A stretch of DNA of 64,000 bases from Chloroflexota bacterium. Its GTDB lineage: Bacteria > Chloroflexota > Anaerolineae > Aggregatilineales > Phototrophicaceae. Positions within the stretch are counted from its first letter, which is position 1. Every line of letters begins with the position of its first letter. Shown here piece after piece: positions 53,876-63,613 of the stretch. A model generated the notes under the pieces. It was given only the letters and a program-made list of their open reading frames with translations, searched no databases and was not told where the DNA came from. The stretch is taken from assembly GCA_026708115.1 (NCBI GenBank), contig JAPOVL010000033.1, positions 1 to 64,000 on the forward strand, in the 5' to 3' direction. The position numbers and the translations under genes were made by a program.

Positions 53876-55969
53876 ATGACAACGGACTCTACGCTGATCA
53901 ACATGGTAAAAGGCCACGCGGTGATGACCAGCCGGATGAGCTACTTTTTTGCCATTCTGTTGTTGCTTATCGCCGCCCTCCTTCGCGTCGCGGACCTAGC
54001 AAATGTTCCCGGCGGCTTCAGCGAAGACGAGATCATCAACATTCGCCTGGTCGACAACGTTCGGCAAGGCGATATCTTCGTCTTTTTCCCTGGCGAGGCC
54101 GGCGGTCGCGAAGGCATGTATCATGTCTTTGTCGCCGTTGTGACGCTCTTTGTGGGCGAAGGCACTATCGGATTCCGGATTCTCTCCTTCTGGTTAAGCC
54201 TGGTCTCGATCGCAATCATCTACACCCTCGGCAGGCACCTTTTCAATCCAATTGTCGGTGTCATGTCATCAGGTCTGGTAGCTGTTAACATGAGCAACAT
54301 CATTCTTGCGCGCAGCGTCAGCAGCGATGCCGTGGTCGTGTTTCTGGTCTCGGCCACCATGTTGGCGCTTGCCCGGTCACTGCCAGTGTACCGGCGCACG
54401 CGCGTTGTAACCTCCAATATCATTTCCTTCGCGGCGCTGGGCGCCCTGCTCGGCATGGGCTTTTATTTACATCCTTCAAGTCTGTTCATTGTCTTGGGTT
54501 GCATGTTGTACATAGGACATCTCTTGTATATCCGCAATGCCATGTTTCGGCAGCGCCGCAGTTACACTGGCTTCGCGATTCTTGTCATGATCATTATCGC
54601 CATGCCATATCTGATTTCGTCGATCAATGTGCCCCAATATGCCGCTGGGCAACGGATCTTGTCGCAATACACCGACGGCTTGCTGCGCTCCATTGTTGAC
54701 GGTTTGCTCGCGGTCGTGCGAATGGGCGATACCAACCCTCTGAATAATCTGCCCGGTCGCCCTCTTGTCGATGCCTTTAGCGGCTTGTTCGCGCTTGTGG
54801 GAATCGTCATTTGCATTGTTCGCCGGCACAGACCGCGCTTCATGCTGCTGCTGATAATGGGTTTTGTAGCATTGCCGGCTGCGCTGATCGTCAAGCAGAG
54901 TCCCAATTTCGCGCGCATGGCGGTCATCTTGCCGCAGCTCGCTCTCTTTTTTGGCATCGGATTCTACTCTTTGATCCGGGCGCCTGTTTTCGCTGACGTG
55001 GTCTTCCGCCGAATGGCAGTTGCCGGGGTCTTGGCCCTGCTGGGGGTCAATATGCTTTGGACCTGGCAAGATCTCTTCGTCGCCTGGCGCAACGACGAAC
55101 GAGTTATGCCCTTGGTCAACGGCGAGCTGGGACAAATCGCCCACTATCTCGACGCCAGGGGCAACGACATACCGACCGTCCTCTGCAATTCCAATTGGGA
55201 AAATACCGAGCCCAAGGAGTTTTTGAACGACAGTGAAAAAACCCTGTTGATGATGAACCGCAGCGATCTCGTCTACGATGAAGCGGATTGTACAAGAAGT
55301 CTGATACTGACAGATGGCGGCGCTCGCCAACGCGTGGTGTTCTTCAGGGAGGAAAACCGTAACAACATACACCCTTACTTGTGGGAGTGGCTGTCCTACG
55401 GAGAGCCGGCTGTCGGCAAGCTCCCTCGTAATACAGTCTTTGAACTTGAGCTAGCGGACTTGCTGGCGGACCGCGCCGGCGAATTCACGACTATGGCGCC
55501 AGTCTGGTACGACCCCGATTTTGCGGGGGAGGCCGTGCCTGTACCGGCGCCCATCCGCTTCGGCGAAAACCTGACCTTTCTTGGCTATCAACCCAATGTG
55601 GAACGCCAGTATTTTCCAGGCGAGACGGTGGATGTAATCACTTATTGGCGGGCGGAAGGCACGGTCCCGGCGGATCTGACTCTCTTCACGCACATTCTTT
55701 CCGATCCGGTCACCTGGATCAATGGACGCGATGTGATCAGCGTAAATCCAGCGCGCCTGCACGATCGAGATGTCTTCATTCAGGTGACTTCTGTGCCCTT
55801 GCCAGCGACTGTCTTGGCCGGCGAATATTTCCTTTCCGTCGGCGCATATCGTCAGTCGGCAACAGAACGCCTTGTGGCTTTTAAGGATGATCGTCCCTAC
55901 GGCGATCGCATCTTCCTGTATGCTATCGAAGTGCAAGAAAACCCCAACACCGAAGAAAGCAGCAATTGA
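53876..55969 (+). CDS. GT39-like membrane glycosyltransferase with C-terminal beta domain
   Basis: The 697-residue polytopic protein has the GT-C catalytic loop after the first helix: GGFSEDEIINIRLVDN with acidic pair, near residues 47-62. Ten or more helices follow to about residue 415. The soluble C-terminal region includes a beta-sandwich-like part (FGENLTFLGYQPN... YFPGETVDVITYWRAEG) typical of such Chloroflexota proteins. It would transfer sugar from a polyprenyl-phosphate donor on the outer face. It comes directly after the three hydrolase-like genes and one base before rnz. Confidence 0.8.
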   Translation: MTTDSTLINMVKGHAVMTSRMSYFFAILLLLIAALLRVADLANVPGGFSEDEIINIRLVDNVRQGDIFVFFPGEAGGREGMYHVFVAVVTLFVGEGTIGFRILSFWLSLVSIAIIYTLGRHLFNPIVGVMSSGLVAVNMSNIILARSVSSDAVVVFLVSATMLALARSLPVYRRTRVVTSNIISFAALGALLGMGFYLHPSSLFIVLGCMLYIGHLLYIRNAMFRQRRSYTGFAILVMIIIAMPYLISSINVPQYAAGQRILSQYTDGLLRSIVDGLLAVVRMGDTNPLNNLPGRPLVDAFSGLFALVGIVICIVRRHRPRFMLLLIMGFVALPAALIVKQSPNFARMAVILPQLALFFGIGFYSLIRAPVFADVVFRRMAVAGVLALLGVNMLWTWQDLFVAWRNDERVMPLVNGELGQIAHYLDARGNDIPTVLCNSNWENTEPKEFLNDSEKTLLMMNRSDLVYDEADCTRSLILTDGGARQRVVFFREENRNNIHPYLWEWLSYGEPAVGKLPRNTVFELELADLLADRAGEFTTMAPVWYDPDFAGEAVPVPAPIRFGENLTFLGYQPNVERQYFPGETVDVITYWRAEGTVPADLTLFTHILSDPVTWINGRDVISVNPARLHDRDVFIQVTSVPLPATVLAGEYFLSVGAYRQSATERLVAFKDDRPYGDRIFLYAIEVQENPNTEESSN

Positions 55970-56959
55970 ATGTTCGAACTTGTATTCTTGGGCACATCGG
56001 CATCCGCGCCTTCAATTCATCGCGGCTTGCCGGCGCTGGCGATTCTTGCTGAAGAACAGCGCTTTCTGGTCGATTGTGGAGAAGGCACGCAGCGGCAGAT
56101 TCTGCGTAGCGGCATCGGTTTTAAGCGTCTAAATCATATCTTCTTGACCCATGCCCACCTGGACCATTTGCTGGGTTTGGGCGGCTTGCTTTCTACCTTC
56201 GGGCGTTGGGAAGCGATGGAAGAGATCCATATCTGGGGAGGCCTGCCGGCCATAGAGCGCGTTCAGTCCCTGGTCTACGAGGTGGTATTCCGCAAGGAGA
56301 CGCCACCGCTGCCGATCTATTTCTACCGCACCATGCCGGACAAGCTGCTCTTCAAAGGACGCAAGTTTTCCGTGCGCGCCTTTCCGGTTCATCACCGCGG
56401 CCGCGAGTGTTACGGCTATATCTTTGAAGAAGATTCCCGCCGCCCGTTTTTGGCCGACCAGGCCGAGGCGCTTGGCGTACCGATGGGACCCGAAAGAAGC
56501 CGGCTGGTGGCGGGGCAGGCGGTGACGCTCGCTGATGGTCGGATGATCAATCCGGATCAGGTGTTGGGAGACCTGATTAAAGGCGCCAAAGTCGTGGTGA
56601 CCGGCGACGTCGCTCAAACGAATAACTTGCACGCGGCTGCGCAAGATGCCGACGCCTTGGTGATTGAGTCGACTTATCTCGACGAGCATGCCGATATCGC
56701 CGAACAGGTTGGCCATATCACCGCCCGGCAAGCAGCGGAACTTGCGCGCGACTCTAACGTCAAGTACCTGTTCCTGACACATATTTCCCGGCGCTACCGA
56801 GAGTTCCAGGTTATTCGCGAAGCGCGCCGCCATTTCTCAAACACCTATGTGGTGCGCGATCTGGATCACTTTGCTGTTTTTCGCGACCGTCTGCCGCAGA
56901 AGATAAAGCGGCGCGCAACTGAAGGCGCCAACGACGACCTTGTCGAGACTGGAGAATAG
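55970..56959 (+). CDS. rnz: Ribonuclease Z
   Basis: The 329-residue metallo-beta-lactamase-fold tRNA 3'-endonuclease starts FELVFLGTSASAPS, with the zinc motif LTHAHLDHLLGL (residues ~59-70), a later histidine in PVHHRG, and the ending FLTHISRRY. It removes the 3' trailer from pre-tRNAs. The extended exosite arm between about 150 and 200 is present. The ATG follows the GT stop immediately, and the O-methyltransferase starts 3 bases after its stop, so it is within a transcript. Confidence 0.93.
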   Translation: MFELVFLGTSASAPSIHRGLPALAILAEEQRFLVDCGEGTQRQILRSGIGFKRLNHIFLTHAHLDHLLGLGGLLSTFGRWEAMEEIHIWGGLPAIERVQSLVYEVVFRKETPPLPIYFYRTMPDKLLFKGRKFSVRAFPVHHRGRECYGYIFEEDSRRPFLADQAEALGVPMGPERSRLVAGQAVTLADGRMINPDQVLGDLIKGAKVVVTGDVAQTNNLHAAAQDADALVIESTYLDEHADIAEQVGHITARQAAELARDSNVKYLFLTHISRRYREFQVIREARRHFSNTYVVRDLDHFAVFRDRLPQKIKRRATEGANDDLVETGE

Positions 56960-56961
56960 CC

Positions 56962-57603
56962 ATGAACGAAACCATAACGCAGAGACTGCGCGAATATGTG
57001 AACAAGACATTTGTTCGTGAAGACGACGTGCTGGCCTTTGTCCGGCGACAGACCGCCGAACACGGTCTGCCGCAAATCAATCTGCAGCCGCATGAAGGCT
57101 TGATGGTCCAGCTCTTTGTGCGAATGTGCGCCGCGCGGAAAGTTGTAGAAGTTGGCGCCCTGGCCGGATACAGCGCCATTTGGATCGCGCGGGCCTTGCC
57201 CGGAGACGGCCGACTGATAACAATTGACAAGAGCAGCGAGCATTGCCGTTTGGCGCGCGCTCATATCGAAAGGGCGGGTCTGGCAGACAAAGTATCGGTG
57301 CTGCAGGGAGATGGCCGGCAGATCCTGGACAAGCTGGCAGTCGACGCGCCCTTTGACGCGCTTTTCGTCGATGCCGACAAAGTCAGCTACCCGCATTACT
57401 TTAGTTGGGCCGCCGACCACCTGCGCTGCGGCGGCATTATCATGGCGCACAATGCCTTCTGGAGCGGTCAAATCCTGAGCCCGGAAAGCGAGGACGACTT
57501 CGGTCTGCTGCGCTTCAACCAGATGCTGGCCGAGCATCCGGCATTTGCTAGCACAATCGTCGCGGTCGGGGACGGTCTGGCCTTGGGCGTCAAGATTAGT
57601 TGA
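56962..57603 (+). CDS. Class I SAM-dependent O-methyltransferase (COMT-like)
   Basis: The 213-residue protein is in the Methyltransf_3 family. It has the SAM motif VVEVGALAGYSAIWIARALP near 58-77, LITIDKS near 82-88, and the metal-binding aspartate in ALFVDADKVSY near 131-141. A second acidic position is changed to NAFW where DN is common. It is likely to methylate a catechol-like or small acceptor with Mg(II). It is the last gene of the cluster and convergent with rimO, leaving 12 bases. Confidence 0.88.
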   Translation: MNETITQRLREYVNKTFVREDDVLAFVRRQTAEHGLPQINLQPHEGLMVQLFVRMCAARKVVEVGALAGYSAIWIARALPGDGRLITIDKSSEHCRLARAHIERAGLADKVSVLQGDGRQILDKLAVDAPFDALFVDADKVSYPHYFSWAADHLRCGGIIMAHNAFWSGQILSPESEDDFGLLRFNQMLAEHPAFASTIVAVGDGLALGVKIS

Positions 57604-57615
57604 TTCCGGGCAGCG

Positions 57616-59070
57616 CTAAAGGGAATCGAGGTTTATCATCCCTTCGCCGTAAGTTCTGCCTGCCTCAATGATCGAGGGCGACATCAAGTCTACCGTCGCC
57701 ATCAGATCGTAAGTCGTCGCGCCGGTTATGCGCACCGGCACGATTTCCCCGACCGGTAATTCTCCTTCAACCAGCACGTATCCGTCGATCTCCGGCGCGT
57801 CGCGGTAGCTGCGCCCCAAGCTTATGGCGGCGCCCGTATTGGCGCCGTCTTCGTCTTCGCCGACGCCATGGCCTTCCACCAAGATATCCAGTGTTTTGCC
57901 GACCAGCGCCTGGTTTTTCTTCAAACTGATGCGCTGCTGCAGTGCCATCAGCCGCTCGTAGCGGTCCAGCTTAATTGCGTCGTCAACATGATTGGGCAAA
58001 GCTGCGCTCGGCGTGCCCAACTCGAAGCTGTATTGAAAAGCGCCGACGCGGTCAAACTCCAGATCGCGCAGCATCGTCAATAGGGCTTCGAACTCTTCTT
58101 CCGTTTCGCCGGGATAGCCCACGATGAAGGTCGTGCGCACTGCCAGGTCCGGCATCAGGTCTCTCAACTTGCCAATTGTCTCGTAGACCCATTCGACCTT
58201 GGCCGGACGTCTCATGTGCTTCAGCGTTTCCCGATGGCCGTGCTGCAATGGCATATCAAGGTACGGCAAGACCTGTCCCTGTTTTGCCATTGTCTCCATC
58301 AGGCCTGGCGTGACATAACCGGGATATGCATACATGATTCGCAGCCAGGGAATCTCGGGCGCGGCCTGGGCAATCGCGTCCAAGAGCTGCGCCAATCCGT
58401 CTTTCATGCCCAGATCATAGCCATAGTCGGTGCTGTCTTGCGCGATCAGCATCACCTCTTTCACACCTGCGTCCTGCAATCTCATAGCCTCGGCGACAAT
58501 TGATTCCAGAGGCCGGCTGACCGCGGTGCCTTTGATCGCTGGAATGGCGCAGAAAGCGCAGGGCCGGCGGCAGCCATCGGCGATCTTCAAGTAGGCATAG
58601 GCGCCTTGAACGCTGGCCCGCAGTACGCCTTTTTCGTCCAGACCGACCACCTTGGCATCAGTGGGCAAGTGATAAAGCGGTTCCGGGTGCTTTCGTTCGC
58701 GCAGCCGGGTGATGAGATCGAAAATATCCATCCAGCGCCGCGTGCCGATCACCCCGTCCAAACCGGGCAGCTCTTGCACCAAGGTCTCACCGTAGCGTTG
58801 CGACAAGCAACCCGCAGCGATCACCATCTGGTCCGCGCGCTTGATTTCCACCAGCTCGCGCAAAGCCGCGATCGATTCCTCTTTGGCCGAGTTGATAAAG
58901 CCGCAGGTATTGACGATCATCACCTCGGCTGTTTCCGGATCGCCCGTGCCGGACATGCCGCGCTGCTGCAATATTTGCGCGATGCTCTCGCTGTCCACCG
59001 AATTCTTGGAACAGCCCAGGCTGAGCAAGAAGTACTTGTTGGGTTGTAGCTGACTAAATGGAATCTGCAC
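57616..59070 (-). CDS. rimO: Ribosomal protein S12 methylthiotransferase
   Basis: The 484-residue radical-SAM enzyme adds a methylthio group to an aspartate of S12. The N-terminal UPF0004 domain supplies three cluster cysteines (LGCSKN, NTCGFI, AAGCLSQRY). The radical SAM cluster motif is DGCRRPCAFCAIP near residues 178-190. A C-terminal TRAM domain is present. The C-terminus is about 40 residues longer than E. coli RimO. It is downstream of the RodZ-like gene by 63 bases. Confidence 0.94.
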   Translation of the reverse strand: MQIPFSQLQPNKYFLLSLGCSKNSVDSESIAQILQQRGMSGTGDPETAEVMIVNTCGFINSAKEESIAALRELVEIKRADQMVIAAGCLSQRYGETLVQELPGLDGVIGTRRWMDIFDLITRLRERKHPEPLYHLPTDAKVVGLDEKGVLRASVQGAYAYLKIADGCRRPCAFCAIPAIKGTAVSRPLESIVAEAMRLQDAGVKEVMLIAQDSTDYGYDLGMKDGLAQLLDAIAQAAPEIPWLRIMYAYPGYVTPGLMETMAKQGQVLPYLDMPLQHGHRETLKHMRRPAKVEWVYETIGKLRDLMPDLAVRTTFIVGYPGETEEEFEALLTMLRDLEFDRVGAFQYSFELGTPSAALPNHVDDAIKLDRYERLMALQQRISLKKNQALVGKTLDILVEGHGVGEDEDGANTGAAISLGRSYRDAPEIDGYVLVEGELPVGEIVPVRITGATTYDLMATVDLMSPSIIEAGRTYGEGMINLDSL

Positions 59071-59133
59071 GATTTTATCCCGTCATTCGCAAGCCGTCAT
59101 GGTAGCCCAGGTATGTGAGAAACGGAACGGACA

Positions 59134-60297
59134 TCAGGCGCTTTCTTTCTTCGTTATCAACCCGGCCTGGGTCACCCGCGGCGGCAGGATCGCTGTCTCC
59201 GTCGGCGTCAATGTGATCGTCGGGGTTTCTGTTACGGTTGGCGTTTCGCTCGCTGTCGGCGTGATGCTGGGCGTAAAAGTCGGCACAGGCGTCAAGGTCA
59301 AGGTATCGGTCGGCACAGGAGTTAAGGTCGGCGTTGGGCTGGGACCCGGCGTGTCGCTCGGCGTTAGCGCGGCGATGGTCATAGCGGCGAAAGCTGTGGC
59401 CCGCGTCGTCGGGCTAACGAGTGTGGGCGCCCCGCCAGGGCCCAAGCTCAACGCGATATCCGTCGCCGAGAAGCGAAAATCCACGCGCTGCCCGCGTCCG
59501 CCGGCCCGCGGCTGCTTTTGGCCGTTCCACTCAATATCGAGCCCCTTCGCGTTGCTGGCGCTCAGGACAATCTCCGTCAAGGCGCTATACTCAACTACGG
59601 TATCCGGCGCGGCGATGCCGGCAAATCGCTCAACGCCATCGCCGATGATACGCATCCAATTGCGCTGCGTTACCAGAATGTTGACGAGGACGCCGTTGCC
59701 GCTGTACCGGGACCGGAGCGAGGGCGTCCCCGTCGCGACCGTCGGCACAGTCGTGGGTACCGGTTCAAGGGTTTGGATAGGTAGAGCGGTGCTCTGCGCG
59801 TCGGCTGCTGCTGTGCTGTCCGCGACTTCCGCCGCGCCTTGCGGCCCGATCAGCTCCATCGTGACAAATGCGATCGTCCCAATGGCGGCGCTGGAGAACA
59901 CGAACAGCGCAAATATACTCCACAGTCGTCGGCGGTGAAAGCTGCGGCTCTGTTCAATGTCGATTTCCTGCATGGGCAGCGGCGGATCGCCGCGGCGGCG
60001 GCCCCGGTCGGGTTTTCTATCGCTGCGCCAAGGCCAACGACGGCGCCTGCTCTTGCCGAAGCGCGCGTCGTCGTAAAGCCGCAAGACATCGTCTTCATCC
60101 AACCCCAGGAAGCGCGCGTAGTTGCGCAGCATGCCGCGCACCTGGATTTCGGACATTTCGGTGGCGGCAAAGTCGCCCGCTTCAAATGCTTCCAGAATCG
60201 GCTGCCGTATCCGCAGCTTGGCGACAACCTCTGCTAGCTCGATCTCTTTCGCTTCGCGTGAACTGCGCAGGAATTGTCCCAGAGAGTAGGCATCCAT
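59134..60297 (-). CDS. RodZ-like transmembrane helix-turn-helix protein
   Basis: The 387-residue protein has a cytoplasmic HTH (about 5-70: LGQFLRSSREAKEIEL...LRIRQPILEAFE), a basic stretch, a membrane helix near 123-146, and an extracytoplasmic DUF4115-like domain near 195-285. A Thr/Pro/Ser-rich tail, repetitive at DNA level (59200-59360), follows to the end. RodZ links MreB to the membrane in rod-shaped cells; no mre gene is in the window. It lies between rplI and rimO on the same strand. Confidence 0.82.
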   Translation of the reverse strand: MDAYSLGQFLRSSREAKEIELAEVVAKLRIRQPILEAFEAGDFAATEMSEIQVRGMLRNYARFLGLDEDDVLRLYDDARFGKSRRRRWPWRSDRKPDRGRRRGDPPLPMQEIDIEQSRSFHRRRLWSIFALFVFSSAAIGTIAFVTMELIGPQGAAEVADSTAAADAQSTALPIQTLEPVPTTVPTVATGTPSLRSRYSGNGVLVNILVTQRNWMRIIGDGVERFAGIAAPDTVVEYSALTEIVLSASNAKGLDIEWNGQKQPRAGGRGQRVDFRFSATDIALSLGPGGAPTLVSPTTRATAFAAMTIAALTPSDTPGPSPTPTLTPVPTDTLTLTPVPTFTPSITPTASETPTVTETPTITLTPTETAILPPRVTQAGLITKKESA

Positions 60298-60321
60298 GCG
60301 ATCTGGTGGCCCTCAATCAAA

Positions 60322-60362
60322 TAGCCCCGCTCGTTCTCTACTCGCTGGAACCAACGGGGCTA
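60322..60362 (-). terminator. Hairpin between rplI and the RodZ-like gene
   Basis: A perfect 8-base-pair repeat (TAGCCCCG/CGGGGCTA) encloses 25 bases, about 40 bases after the rplI stop. The leftward strand continues with TTTGATTG. It is a weak intrinsic-terminator candidate. Confidence 0.4.
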
Positions 60363-60403
60363 AGGATGCATTATTTGGCTGTATGGCGCGGCGGTCTTCT
60401 TGA

Positions 60404-61045
60404 TCACGTTTCGGCTTCGACACCTTCTATTGCCAGCTCGCCCTCGGCTTGTGGATCGCCAGCTTCTGTCTCATCGGACGCTTCAGCGGCCTCAGCTTCT
60501 TCGTCCGATGCCGATGTGGCATAGCTGAACCCGTCCATCATGATATCTTCGGCTGTGACTTTCTCGCCCCTTTCGCGCGCGGCCAGGAATTCGCTCAATT
60601 CGTCCTCGGGTACGATGGTGATCGTCAGCATTGGGGAAACTTCAGTGCCGAGGCGTACCGGCACCTGATGCGTACCGATCTCTCGCAACGATTGCTGGCT
60701 AATACGTCGCCTGTTGATGTCAACGCTGGTCACGCGATCAAGTTCGTCGGCGATTTCCTGTGTCGTCACCGAGCCAAATAGCTTGCCCGTTGACGCGGCG
60801 CGGCGGCCGAAGATCAACTCCACGCCGTCGATCTGCCGCCCCAAATCATTGAGCATATTGTTGTATTGCGCTTTGCGCGCTTCGACATTCTTACGAACAT
60901 TTTCCGTTCGGCGCAAAGCGGATTCGCTGGCCTGGATGGCCATCTTGCGGGGAATCAAATAGTTGCGCGCGAAACCGTCCGCAACTTTGACCACTTCGCC
61001 CGCCACCCCGTGTTTGTACAAGTCCTGCAGCAGAATGACTTTCAT
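60404..61045 (-). CDS. rplI: Ribosomal protein L9 with acidic C-terminal extension
   Basis: The 213-residue protein is longer than the usual ~150. The N-terminal rRNA-binding domain is standard (MKVILLQDLYKHGVAGEVVKVADGFARNYLIP in fragments), followed by the long connecting helix and the C-terminal domain to about residue 150. The last ~45 residues are almost only Asp, Glu, Ala, Ser and Gly. GAGGAAG precedes the ATG. It is divergent from murJ. Confidence 0.95.
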   Translation of the reverse strand: MKVILLQDLYKHGVAGEVVKVADGFARNYLIPRKMAIQASESALRRTENVRKNVEARKAQYNNMLNDLGRQIDGVELIFGRRAASTGKLFGSVTTQEIADELDRVTSVDINRRRISQQSLREIGTHQVPVRLGTEVSPMLTITIVPEDELSEFLAARERGEKVTAEDIMMDGFSYATSASDEEAEAAEASDETEAGDPQAEGELAIEGVEAET

Positions 61046-61220
61046 CGTTGCTTCCTCATATTGCTTTTCCCCATCGCGGGCCTTTCAACGACCCTGTCCT
61101 TCGCTCTGATGCGCCAGGAGACTTTCCATTGACTAAAGGCAGATATTATAGCAAGGTCGACCGCGATGCCAAGTGGCAATCCGCCAGGCATCCCTTGACT
61201 GGACAGGCGCCGGACGGAGC

Positions 61221-62843
61221 ATGAAAGCGAGCAATGCCCTGAGCAATCGCCAACTTGTGGAAAAAGCGCTGATTATGCTTGTCGGCTTTCTGGCGAGTGG
61301 CGTATTGGGTTTGCTGCGCATAGCGGTGCTGGCTTCACAATTTGGCACGGGCGCCGCGCACGACAGCTTTAACTCGGCCCAACAGATTCCCGAACTGGTC
61401 TTTGTTCTGGTAGCGGGCGGCGCCCTGGGTTCTTCGTTCATTCCCGTCTACGCCAGAATCCGGGAAGGCGATCCACAGCAGGCCTGGCGTCTGGCCAGCG
61501 CCGTCATGACCCTGGCCGCATTGGCGGCGGCGCTGCTCGGACTGATCGTGACCGTTTTCGCGCCGCAAATTGTCAGTGGCGTTTTGTCAGCGGGACGCCC
61601 GCCCGAGGAACAGCAACTGACGGTCGAAATGATCCGTCTGATGATGCTGACCCCCTTCATCTTCAGCATCAGCGGCTTGGTGATGGGCATTTTGCAGTCA
61701 CACGCTGTCTTCTGGTTGCCGGCGATCGCCATCAGCATGAACAATATCGGGATCATCATCGGCGCGCTTTTCATCGCGCCGCATTTGCCCGCCCACGCCG
61801 ATGTGGGTCAAGTTGGGGATCTCAACGTGATGGGACTGGCTTACGGCGCAGTATTGAGCGCCGCCTTGCACCTGTTGGTTCAATTGCCTGGGCTCTTCAA
61901 ACTGCGAGCGCCCCTGCATCCGCTTTTTTCCTGGGCTGTCCCCGGCGTCATCGACGTGCTGCGTCTGATGGGTCCCCGCGTGATCGGCCTGGCGGTGGTG
62001 CAGGTCAATTTCGTCGTCAACATTTACCTGGCGAATCACATGGTCCACGGCAGTGTGACGGCGCTGCGCTTCGCCTTCATGATGATGTTCTTTGCCCTGG
62101 GCGTGATCGGCCAGAGCGTTGGCACGGCAGTCTTTCCCAGTCTCGCAGCATTATGGGCGGAGGGGAATCTCGAGGACTTCAAGGATCGCCTGTCGCGGGC
62201 TATGCGCAATGTGCTGTACCTGTCCTTTCCTGCGACCGTGCTCTTTATCATGCTGGGGGAACCCATCTTCAGCATATTGGAACGCGGCGAATGGACTTCG
62301 GAAAGTACCCAAGCCGCGGCCTGGGCCCTGGGTTTCTATGCCTTGGGCATCGCCGGATTCACACTGCTGGAGGTGCTGTCGCGCGCCTTTTACGCGCTTG
62401 AAGACACGCTGACACCCGTTGTGATCGGCGCTGGCGCAATGGTGACGAACATCGTGCTTAACCTCTTATTCATTCAGTTCATCGGCGACCCGACCAGCCT
62501 TGCGCGCGGCGCTTTTGCCGGCTTGGCATTGGCGAATGCGCTGACGACACTGGTCGAGTCGGCCCTGCTCTGGTGGCTGATGCGACGTCGCCTCAGGGCG
62601 CAGGGCGCCGCTGGCGGCATCCACGACGGCGCTATTCTGCGCAGCGCCGGCGGCAGTCTCTTGGCTGCGCTGATCATGGGGCTTTGCCTCTGGCTATTGA
62701 GCGGCGCCATTTCCGCTCCCGGCTGGACACTGGCGATCGGCGGCGGCTTGATCGGGGCGATCGTATTTTTTGGCGTCAGCTACCTTTTCAACTTGAGCGA
62801 AACGCGGGCGCTGGCGGCGCCCATCCTCCGACGAGTGACCTGA
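61221..62843 (+). CDS. murJ: Lipid II flippase MurJ
   Basis: The product is 540 residues from the ATG at 61221; a GTG at 61173 would add a soluble leader that does not match the family. The protein is of the MOP superfamily with about 14 membrane helices. The early SNRQLVEKALIM and GLLRIAVLASQFGTG, the PELVFVLVAGGALGSSFIPVY segment, and central GQSVGTAVFPSLAAL match MurJ. It flips lipid II to the outer membrane face for peptidoglycan synthesis. It is followed 30 bases later by an SDR gene. Confidence 0.92.
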   Translation: MKASNALSNRQLVEKALIMLVGFLASGVLGLLRIAVLASQFGTGAAHDSFNSAQQIPELVFVLVAGGALGSSFIPVYARIREGDPQQAWRLASAVMTLAALAAALLGLIVTVFAPQIVSGVLSAGRPPEEQQLTVEMIRLMMLTPFIFSISGLVMGILQSHAVFWLPAIAISMNNIGIIIGALFIAPHLPAHADVGQVGDLNVMGLAYGAVLSAALHLLVQLPGLFKLRAPLHPLFSWAVPGVIDVLRLMGPRVIGLAVVQVNFVVNIYLANHMVHGSVTALRFAFMMMFFALGVIGQSVGTAVFPSLAALWAEGNLEDFKDRLSRAMRNVLYLSFPATVLFIMLGEPIFSILERGEWTSESTQAAAWALGFYALGIAGFTLLEVLSRAFYALEDTLTPVVIGAGAMVTNIVLNLLFIQFIGDPTSLARGAFAGLALANALTTLVESALLWWLMRRRLRAQGAAGGIHDGAILRSAGGSLLAALIMGLCLWLLSGAISAPGWTLAIGGGLIGAIVFFGVSYLFNLSETRALAAPILRRVT

Positions 62844-62873
62844 GAAGGTATAAACGGGTAGGGACAAATCAGC

Positions 62874-63611
62874 ATGGCGGAAAAATTCAAAGACAAGGTG
62901 GTCGTGATCACGGGCGCCGGTCGCGGAATCGGACGCGCGCTTGCGCTTGGCTTCGCCGAGGGCGGCGCAAGCGTAGTCTGCGCGGCGCGCACCCAGTCGG
63001 AAATCGACGCTACTGCTGCTGCGATTCGGGCAGCTGGCGCTACCGCTTCGTCGCAGCGCTGCGATGTCGCGTCCCCCGCTGATCTCCAGCGGCTCTATGA
63101 CGTCACCCGCGAGACCTATGGCCGCCTGGATGTTGTCATCGCCAATGCCGGCGGCAACTTCGCGCGGCAGACGCTCGAAGACAGCGACATCGCGGCTTGG
63201 GAGCAAACCGTTCGTGTCAACTTGCTCGGTGTCTATTACACAGCCAGATTCGCGATTCCGGATCTCAAGGCGCGCGGGGGCCACATTATCGTGGTCGGTT
63301 CCGGGCTGGGCCATCGCGCCGGAGACAACACGCACTCCGCCTACAGCGCGTCCAAAGCCGGCGCCTGGATGCTGGTGCGCGCCATGGCCAAAGAACTGAG
63401 CCCCTACCGAATCTGCGTCAACGAACTGATTCCGGGCGCAGTGCAGACCGAGCTTTTCTCAAGCGCGCCGCGTCCTGCCGATTCGCCGCTCCAGGCCGAG
63501 TGGATCAAGTCGCCGGAAGATGTCCTGCCCTTGGCGCTCTTCATCGCCTCGGGTCCGCTAACCGGTCCCACCGGGCAGAGCTTCAGCCTGATGCGTCGCG
63601 ATTCGCAGTAA
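62874..63611 (+). CDS. SDR-family oxidoreductase (FabG-like)
   Basis: The 245-residue classical short-chain dehydrogenase has TGAGRGIG cofactor motif near 14-21, NAGG near 89-92, catalytic Ser in VVGSGLGHR, and Tyr/Lys in YSASK near 156-160. CAART near 37-41 has an Arg that suggests NADPH preference. It would reduce a 3-oxo or keto group; the substrate is unknown. It follows murJ on the same strand, and its stop is 2 bases from the convergent methyltransferase. Confidence 0.9.
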   Translation: MAEKFKDKVVVITGAGRGIGRALALGFAEGGASVVCAARTQSEIDATAAAIRAAGATASSQRCDVASPADLQRLYDVTRETYGRLDVVIANAGGNFARQTLEDSDIAAWEQTVRVNLLGVYYTARFAIPDLKARGGHIIVVGSGLGHRAGDNTHSAYSASKAGAWMLVRAMAKELSPYRICVNELIPGAVQTELFSSAPRPADSPLQAEWIKSPEDVLPLALFIASGPLTGPTGQSFSLMRRDSQ

Positions 63612-63613
63612 TT

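Noticed and set aside
59200..59360. Short direct repeats that look like a small tandem array
   Set aside because: They encode the Thr/Pro-rich tail of the RodZ-like protein. Spacing and unit length are irregular, so this is neither CRISPR nor a satellite.
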